A stretch of 13,244 bases of DNA, taken from the NCBI GenBank assembly GCA_028565715.1, contig JAOXYC010175470.1:1-13244 (forward strand), in the 5' to 3' direction. This stretch comes from Phoronis pallida. Taxonomy: Eukaryota > Phoronida > Phoronidae. Shown here in pieces: positions 7,858 through 13,244 of the stretch (position 1 is its first letter; each line of letters begins with the position of its first letter). A model generated the notes under the pieces. It was not told the origin of the DNA. It did not search any database and worked only from the letters and a program-made list of their open reading frames with translations. The position numbers and the translations under genes were made by a program.

Positions 7858-8611
7858 ATGAATTTTAAACATTATAAACTAAAACATTCACAATGAATGT
7901 TTAAAACGATCTTTTACATTGTTCTATTATCTTCCAATGATTGTCTTGAAATATGAGATCAAAAATCCAATAAAAAACTGTTTTAATATCATGAGAATGC
8001 TTAAACATTTCAGCTGTCAAAAGGTTCAACTTTCAACTAGAAAGCATTGTTATCTAAACATGCTTTAAAAAATAAGTAAACTGAGTTCTGCAAAAATAAA
8101 TATTTAAAGGAGCACATCAAGACTTAGCAATGTAATTTCATCAATTTTTGAATGAGGTTGATTTTTTTTGTTATGAATTGAATATTCGTTTTCATCTGAA
8201 CGTATAAATACCTCCCCTATGCCCGGAAAAAATTTGAATGGGCATTTCTGCTTGTAGAAACATCTCGTTTTTATAGGGGCTGGGTGCAGGCATGAGGTTT
8301 GATGGAGGGATATAACCAGAGAGATATAAACATCCTGTATCAAATGACTAGGAAAAAGGGCGCAAATTCACATTGCCAAGTAGCGATGAATGCCATTGCC
8401 TTTAAGAACAATTTGAACCACATTTCTTCACGTAAGGAAATATGTTAATCCCCAGTATTATTCTTTCAATGTTATTTACATCCAATAAACTCATACACCT
8501 CAAGTTTGATTGGAAAGTGTAAACACTAAATAATGAGCATATTTAAAAAAAACTTTGCATATAAAAATATCACAATTACCCTAAAACATAAAGCATGTCC
8601 AGATGTAAACC
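7858..8611. other. intergenic / probable PLOD distal 3' UTR
   Basis: No gene was found. The minus-strand transcript that uses the distal terminal PLOD exon must end somewhere here or further left. A variant polyadenylation hexamer on the minus strand (ATTAAA) lies at 7987-7982. The minus-strand frame covering 8104-8343 shows no recognisable domain and looks accidental. Confidence 0.35.
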
Positions 8612-8767
8612 TCATGGATCTATAAACGAGACCATAATATATCTAGTGCCCTTTGTTGTAGTGAGGCCTTCATGATAATGGGTTAAACGCCCGGGGAACA
8701 TTACTGTCCAACCTTCTTTTGTATCGACCACAGAACAGTTATAACGTACCCAGCGGCATCCGCCACC
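8612..8767 (-). CDS. alternative (distal) terminal coding exon of PLOD
   Basis: This is a second version of the last PLOD coding exon. An acceptor (TTGTATATTCTAG) precedes 8767, the phase is 0, and there are 51 residues followed by TGA at 8614-8612. It begins [13 protein letters not shown] and ends [12 protein letters not shown]. It keeps HYHEG with the second iron-binding His (residue 32 of the exon) and the 2-oxoglutarate-binding Arg (residue 42). It matches the proximal exon (9407-9252) at 41 of 51 residues and has identical length, phase and stop position. Residue 24 is Phe here but His in the proximal exon. In residues 25-38, identical in both exons, 12 of 14 codons differ silently, so both exons have been kept under selection for a long time. 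It would be used instead of the proximal exon by alternative splicing/polyadenylation. Confidence 0.85.
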   Translation of the reverse strand, partial: GGGCRWVRYNCSVVDTKEGWTVMFPGRLTHYHEGLTTTKGTRYIMVSFIDP

Positions 8768-9251
8768 CTAGAATATACAAGAAAACAACAGTTATACTGC
8801 TGAATGCGGCATACATTGCCTGTTATGCATTTAGCCCTGTATATTTGAGCGCAGATTTTTTCGGTCTTGTCAAAAGATGGATTTTCTACATCGACCACAT
8901 TTCAGTGAATTTTTGCTCTTGTTCGTGCCACTAGCATTATAAACTAAACACAAGCCAACACTTTTAATTTACTGCTGTCAAACAAGGTGTGTAATTTTCT
9001 TTCAATGTTTTAAAATTGAAAGATTTTTTTGCTTTTTTGTAAACATTCTTATTGGTTCAAAACCAGAAACCTTTTCAATGGAATTAAGAAATGGAGAAGT
9101 CAAGTAGAAAGTCCATCATTGAAGTTGACCTGACCTCAAACAAAGCCTTCTAAACATGCTTTAGGAAATCTTCAAGATCTAAATGCATAACAGTGACGTA
9201 TGCCAACAACCACATCATATACAACCTAATTGTGACTTGCAATGCAACACT
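8768..9251 (-). other. proximal 3' UTR of PLOD and spacer between alternative last exons
   Basis: For the isoform ending at the proximal exon, this 484-base stretch holds the 3' UTR. A minus-strand ATTAAA at 8968-8963 lies about 285 bases after the stop and is the best polyadenylation candidate. The rest would be intron for the distal isoform. No other gene was seen; the reading frames here on either strand are shadows. Confidence 0.4.
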
Positions 9252-12200
9252 TTATGGATCAATGAACGACACCATTATATAGCGGGTGCCGGCAGTGGTG
9301 GTCAGACCCTCATGGTAATGCGTCAGTCGGCCAGGGTGCATGAGCGTCCAGCCTTCTTTGGTCAGTTTGACCGTGCAGTTATAGCGGAGGAAATTCACTC
9401 CACCACCCTGTAAAGCAATGAGGACATTTGTTTACATATGGTGGTCGAGAATTTAATTGGCTATTCATCAAAGGGTGGGTGGTGATTGGGCAGCCCCTGT
9501 TGAAAAAGAAGCCTGGAGTTGAAACCAGGGCAATGAATAAAGAACAGTATACATGGTGAACCCAGCATCACACACAGGAATACAGAACAGGAAACCCAGT
9601 GTTCGCTCGGAGGTTTTTGTCTCAAAACTGTTCTGTTTTCAGGTTTGTGGTTCCAGTTTGTAATACAGTTTCTAGTTCATATGTTTTTATCTCTGTGCTT
9701 TTTGTTCAACACCGGGTGACCCATCCCTTGTTCAAAGTATGTGTTGTGTTTTGGCCCCCAATATTTAAAAAGACTGAACCATGGTTGTGTTTTCCAGAAA
9801 CCAACCTTGCTGCTGGTCTGTCTTCATTTTAGAGTTTTATCAAAAATTTGTACAGTTTTCTGAATGGCAACATGCTAATAGATGGTCATGCATATTTCTT
9901 TTTGACTTTCTCAACACACACTAATGAATAGCCAACGTAAACAAATATCAGTTCATTTGAATATTGAAAAGTGGATGTTCATATTTTACCGTAATTACCA
10001 TTTATTTGGCAAACATAAGTGACAGTGAACAATGCTCTATTATTCAAAGAAGACTGATATTTGTTCAGACAAAATAAAAAGCTGAAGCAATTGCCTTTCA
10101 ATTTTAACAAGAAAAATAAGTTTCTGTTTTGGAAAATAAATTAATGGCATTCAGGGAAGTTGTCTTTACTAGTTGTCATCATGCTTAAATTGAAAACTTA
10201 ACAGTATAGAATTGACTAATATAACATGCAAAAACTGAGAGAAAGGAAAAATGGGATACTGCATAAAAAGGAAGCATTTTGAATTTTTGTCTAATAGATA
10301 CATTGAATATATTCAAAGTAGCAATTATAGTTTTCGAATTTTGTATTCAATCAACCTAAATTATAGATAAAACATATAGGTAAACATCCTATTTACCACA
10401 CCCGTTTCTCAGTAAACTGAAATACCTACCTGATAGTCGACCCCGGCCTCATTGAGAGCAACATTGATGGTATACGTGGAGGCATCATGATGGGGACGGA
10501 GGGAGGCTTGTTCATCTGGCCTGTAGCGTACAACAAAGTTCATAATGGCTCTTGGGGGCTGAAACATTACAAGAGACCATCATATTACAAGAGACTGTTG
10601 TTAAACATAAACCCTCAAAGACCTTTGAGCTTTCAACCTCAAAATCAAAATAAATGCTCAACTGATCATGACTTTACATTATTCACTACTATGACAAGAA
10701 TTATTTTTAAAAGAAAATCTAACATTATTACTTAGCAAAGAAAAAAAACTTTTGAACAAAAATATCCGTTCATGGTTCTACAGTTTTTCATTGGGAATAA
10801 ACAAATGTTAAACTAGGAGTAGTTACCTTGGATTGTTTTGAGGTCCATGTGATCCAGGGGTCTGTTAAATTTACGATATATATCAGTCTCAATAATTTAT
10901 GCTGTGATGTCTTGTTTTTGGTACCCCCCCCCCCCCCGATTGTTTCAGTCTGTGGTTTTCACCAATAGGCTGTAGTTCAGATTAGGTCCCTGAGGTTAAC
11001 ACCAATTTCTGTTCCTAAATCACAATCCACAATCCATTAGTACTTACATCATTGTAGTATCCAAGAAAGACCTTCTGTTGCATGGGCTGAACCCAGTGTT
11101 GAATGATGTACAGCCATTCCTGCTCAAAGTTGACCTGGTTCATGTGAATATCACGCGTTGGAACATTCTCGTATCCACCAGCAAGTCTTGTATCCTAATA
11201 ATGAGAAAGCAATTACACTAAATAGGTTCGTTTGACTAGTAGAAATCCATTCTTAGGTAACTGTATATCAAATTCATAAGTGCTAGTCATACAAAATTCT
11301 CCCCTTATATTTTCGCCCACTCGGTCAGGACTGATGTAATCTGTTACTTGAACAATGCTTTGAGCATGCGTCAAATCTTGGTGTACGATCAGGAAGTTGA
11401 TTGTTATTAAAATGAAGTATTTCCCAGCCCCAATGTATTCCTACACCCAAGACTTGACACATGCTCAAAGCATTGTTCAACTAACATATTACATCAGTTC
11501 TGAGGAAGCCCCCTAAACAGAGTGGGCGAAAATATTAGAGTGAATTTTGTATGACTAGCACTTATGAGTTTGATACATAAAAGAAAGCAATTATAAATAA
11601 TTATGGATCTGTTCCAGCAACCATTTTTGATAACATCACGTGACCTAATTCCCTCAACTGAGGGAAATGTTTTTGAAAAATGTTTCATGGCCCGACTGGG
11701 GCCCGAACCCAGCACTAGAACGGCGCTCTGCCACTGAGCTAGCAAAGCCAACTAGCCAAGAGAATTGATTAGAAAGAGTGTTAAAATTAACATGTCAAAA
11801 GTGCGCATATATCCCGGTTAACATGGGCCTAATCGCGGAACCTTTAGGCCCATGCGCCAATTTTGCCGGAATTTGAGTTGAAAAATGTTGAGAGAAACGT
11901 GCATTATTTCGCATATAGGCGCATGCGCTCAATTGTGGGGCTATATGTTAATGGTAAACAGTACACCCTTGTATGAGCCAAAAAATGGCTGATGATATCC
12001 CGCTTTCTATAGCGTGAGGGCCTGAGCGGATAATAGTTTGAAATATTTGCAAACAAAATTTCCTAAAAGTATTCTTTTCCAAATTTTAAGTTTAAAACTG
12101 TTACCTGGTTGTTACCACCTGACCACTGTCCAAAGTGTTCCATCTCCTCGCGCAGGTGCTTGGTGAATTTGAGGCTCATTAAGGGGTACCAGAAAACATC

Positions 12201-12539
12201 AGGACATGGCTAGAAGAAGGAAATAAGTTTAAAGGGGAAATAACAATATTCATATGTTTGGTAAATGAAGAAAGTGGGATGCCAGAAAAATTTACAGAGT
12301 CTGCAAGAAACACCGCTTGGATTAAAAAAAAAAACAAGTAAAAGAATGTATGCTTGTTACTGGCCAAATGTGATGAATTTGAAGAGGAAATGTTTAACTC
12401 GACCAGCCGATCTCCCGATTTTTTGTTTTTTGAAATAAAAGAATAGACTAGTACATAATTATTTAGTTACCTGGGGTAGCTCTGTTTCCTCTTTAAGGTA
12501 ATGGTAGTATTCCTCGTGGATGTACTTTTTCTCCCAGTC
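9252..12539 (-). CDS. PLOD: procollagen-lysine,2-oxoglutarate 5-dioxygenase (lysyl hydroxylase), C-terminal part
   Basis: The CDS is complement(join(9252..9407, 10430..10558, 11048..11194, 12105..12209, 12471..12539)), 201 residues to TAA. It is 5' partial: earlier exons (glycosyltransferase-like N-terminal domains in the family) lie beyond the right edge. All five exons have AG/GT borders and are phase 0. The enzyme hydroxylates collagen lysines in the endoplasmic reticulum, needing Fe(II), 2-oxoglutarate and ascorbate. Visible in order: [22 protein letters not shown] and [42 protein letters not shown] then PHHDAS with the iron ligands His and Asp; [24 protein letters not shown] with the third ligand His; and [12 protein letters not shown] with the co-substrate Arg. 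These closely follow vertebrate PLOD1-3. Which vertebrate paralogue it matches cannot be decided, and most invertebrates are expected to have one. A second last exon at 8767-8612 offers an alternative C-terminus. Confidence 0.95.
9408..10429 (-). other. PLOD: PLOD last intron, with possible degenerate inverted-repeat element
   Basis: The intron is about 1.0 kb. It contains inverted copies of TTGGCTATTCAT (9457-9468) and its reverse complement (9924-9935), and of ATTTGTTTAC (9426-9435) and its reverse complement (9937-9946). The spacing between the two motifs differs on the two sides (21 against 1 base). This may mark a 0.5-kb element with an internal loss at one end. No coding region is supported. 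Confidence 0.4.
10559..11047 (-). other. PLOD: PLOD intron with C14 homopolymer
   Basis: The intron is 489 bases and contains an uninterrupted run of 14 C's at 10924-10937 on the plus strand. Nothing else recognisable was found. Confidence 0.7.
11266..11575. repeat. long imperfect foldback element in PLOD intron
   Basis: The left arm (about 11266-11385) and right arm (about 11440-11575) are inverted copies. Shared blocks include TATCAAATTCATAAGTGC (C for one T on the right), CTAGTCATACAAAATTC, TATTTTCGCCCACTC, ACTGATGTAAT and TTGAACAATGCTTTGAGCAT. The right arm has a short insertion (about 12 bases) near 11506-11520. The loop is about 55 bases. There is no transposase, and no target-site duplication could be fixed. 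It is likely a non-autonomous DNA element, and its transcript would make a dsRNA stem over 100 bp long inside the PLOD pre-mRNA. Confidence 0.7.
11689..11749 (-). mobile_element. tRNA-like remnant, probably SINE-derived
   Basis: The minus-strand sequence has a good A box (TAGCTCAGTGGCAGAGCG), a perfect T-arm (CTGGG TTCGGGC CCCAG) and partly pairing acceptor ends (GGCTTTG with TCGGGCC). Only 11 bases lie between the D arm and T arm, where a tRNA needs about 22 for the anticodon arm and variable loop. The anticodon arm is therefore deleted or rearranged, and this is a tRNA pseudogene or SINE head. SINE body and tail were not identified. It lies just 114 bases from a foldback element. Confidence 0.55.
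11822..11854. repeat. short perfect hairpin, 11-bp stem
   Basis: CATGGGCCTAA (11822-11832) pairs exactly with TTAGGCCCATG (11844-11854) across an 11-base loop. It is inside a locally GC-rich patch (about 11798-11945) that also holds the palindrome GCGCATGCGC near 11930 and differs in composition from the surrounding intron. It may be part of an unrecognised element. Confidence 0.4.
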
Positions 12540-12599
12540 CTAAATTGTTCAAAGAATAAGATAAATTATCACACATACATGTATTATCTATTCTCTTAA

Positions 12600-12955
12600 A
12601 GATACTGTCTCCTCATTGGTGAACATCTGGGATCAAAATTCAAATCAACTAGAAATTTTGTGTACGAGTCCTTTGATAAATATAATTAACCTGCATCATA
12701 GTATAAAAAATCAAAAAAAATTGGTAAAGGGGTATATTTGAGATCTTTGTATTCAAAAAAACCTTGTCGTACGACATGGTTTTCGAAATTTACACTTTTT
12801 TAGGATAAAAAGCTCAAATTTACCCCTTTACCGATTTTTTGTGTATTTTTTTACTAAGATGCATGTTAATTATATTCATCAATTGACTCGTACACACAAT
12901 TTCTTGTTGATTTGAATTTTGACCCCAGATCCTCACCAACGAGGAGACAGTATCT
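12600..12955. repeat. foldback MITE flanked by TTAA
   Basis: The outer ends AGATACTGTCTCCTC (12600-12614) and its reverse complement (12941-12955) are exact, and the arms stay alike for about 150 bases each (shared blocks include TCAAAATTCAAATCAAC, GTGTACGAGTC and GGTAAAGGGGTA). The centre carries a TTGTCGTACGACA palindrome near 12770. TTAA occurs directly outside both ends (12596-12599, 12956-12959), as in piggyBac-type target duplications. Because TTAA contains TA, a TA duplication of a mariner-type element with ends one base longer is equally consistent. There is no ORF. It lies upstream of the first PLOD exon in the window, inside an intron. Confidence 0.8.
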
Positions 12956-12959
12956 TTAA

Positions 12960-13244
12960 TGTATAATTATCTGTCAGCATATTGTGATAACATTTTTTAC
13001 CCTAATATGGCGGCGCTCACTAGAAAGAGAGATTAGGCAACACGGACTGACATTGGTAGCTACTCACCAACAGGCTGGCGATCAGACACAATGGAGGTCT
13101 CTTGTGGAAGCATTGTGTGCCACCTAGGCATCAAGAGACCAAAGTAAAGTAACTATTTTTTACCCTGGGTCAAGAGATTATGGGTTCAAGTTTGTTCGAT
13201 ATCCCATGTATTACTTGGGAGAAGATCTACATTGCACCATATTC
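12960..13244. other. unassigned right-edge segment, presumably PLOD intron
   Basis: No PLOD exon could be recognised upstream of 12539. On the minus strand a donor-like GTGAGT occurs at 13070-13065, but the sequence before it does not translate into anything resembling the PLOD segment expected here, so it was not called an exon. The GC content is a little higher than in neighbouring introns, possibly repeat-derived. Confidence 0.3.

Noticed and set aside
8701-8934. Reading frames of 65 and 71 residues on both strands
   Set aside because: They overlap the distal PLOD exon out of frame or antisense; the PLOD frame with its acceptor explains the coding signal.
9183-9413. Plus-strand reading frame of 76 residues
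   Set aside because: It is the antisense shadow of the proximal terminal PLOD exon.
11494-11751. 85-residue minus-strand frame
   Set aside because: It spans the tRNA-like remnant and part of a foldback arm; it has no protein resemblance.
13065-13150. Candidate upstream PLOD exon on the minus strand before a GTGAGT donor
   Set aside because: None of the frames gives residues resembling the PLOD segment expected before DWEKKY, and the phase and acceptor are not convincing.

Overview
This is an AT-rich stretch of animal nuclear DNA. It has small coding exons bounded by GT/AG splice sites, introns of a few hundred to about 1,200 bases, tRNA-derived repeats and many foldback (inverted-repeat) elements. 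There are no bacterial operons or ribosome binding sites. Protein content and genome style suggest an invertebrate, perhaps a marine lophotrochozoan such as a mollusc, but the sequence alone does not fix the phylum.

Two convergent protein-coding genes were found by joining exons by hand. On the + strand, an MKKS/BBS6 gene (chaperonin-like Bardet-Biedl protein) has four coding exons: 2951-3956, 4192-4370, 4881-4991 and 6170-6580. They join in frame into 568 residues, almost exactly the vertebrate length. On the - strand is the 3' part of a procollagen-lysyl hydroxylase (PLOD) gene, covering the C-terminal Fe(II)/2-oxoglutarate dioxygenase domain in exons 12539-12471, 12209-12105, 11194-11048, 10558-10430 and 9407-9252. 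Its 5' part lies beyond the right edge.

The most interesting feature is the leader of the MKKS transcript. Two well-formed small membrane proteins lie upstream on the same strand: uORF1, 81 aa, 1432-1677, and uORF2, 56 aa, 1756-1920 spliced to 2943-2948. Splicing places the uORF2 stop codon 2 nt before the MKKS ATG. A probable first exon ending at 865 adds a two-codon uORF whose TGA overlaps the uORF1 ATG. One mRNA could therefore carry ME-stop, an 81-aa membrane microprotein, a 56-aa membrane microprotein and MKKS. Vertebrate MKKS transcripts are reported to carry upstream ORFs for mitochondrial peptides, so this may be an ancient polycistronic arrangement.

The second striking feature is in PLOD. 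A second complete version of the terminal coding exon lies at 8767-8612, about 0.5 kb beyond the first. It has the same length, phase and stop position, is about 80% identical in protein, and differs by many silent changes. This implies alternative last exons giving two C-termini for the catalytic domain.

The remaining DNA (1-859, introns, and the 6581-8611 intergenic region) holds transposon debris and hairpins. There are long foldbacks at about 5650-6130, 7569-7849, 11266-11575 and 12600-12955 (the last flanked by TTAA), and short perfect hairpins at 6760-6821 and 7085-7125. There are also two tRNA-like sequences (a SINE head near 5233-5306 and a tRNA-like remnant at 11689-11749), a mariner-like terminus near 132-149, and a C14 run.
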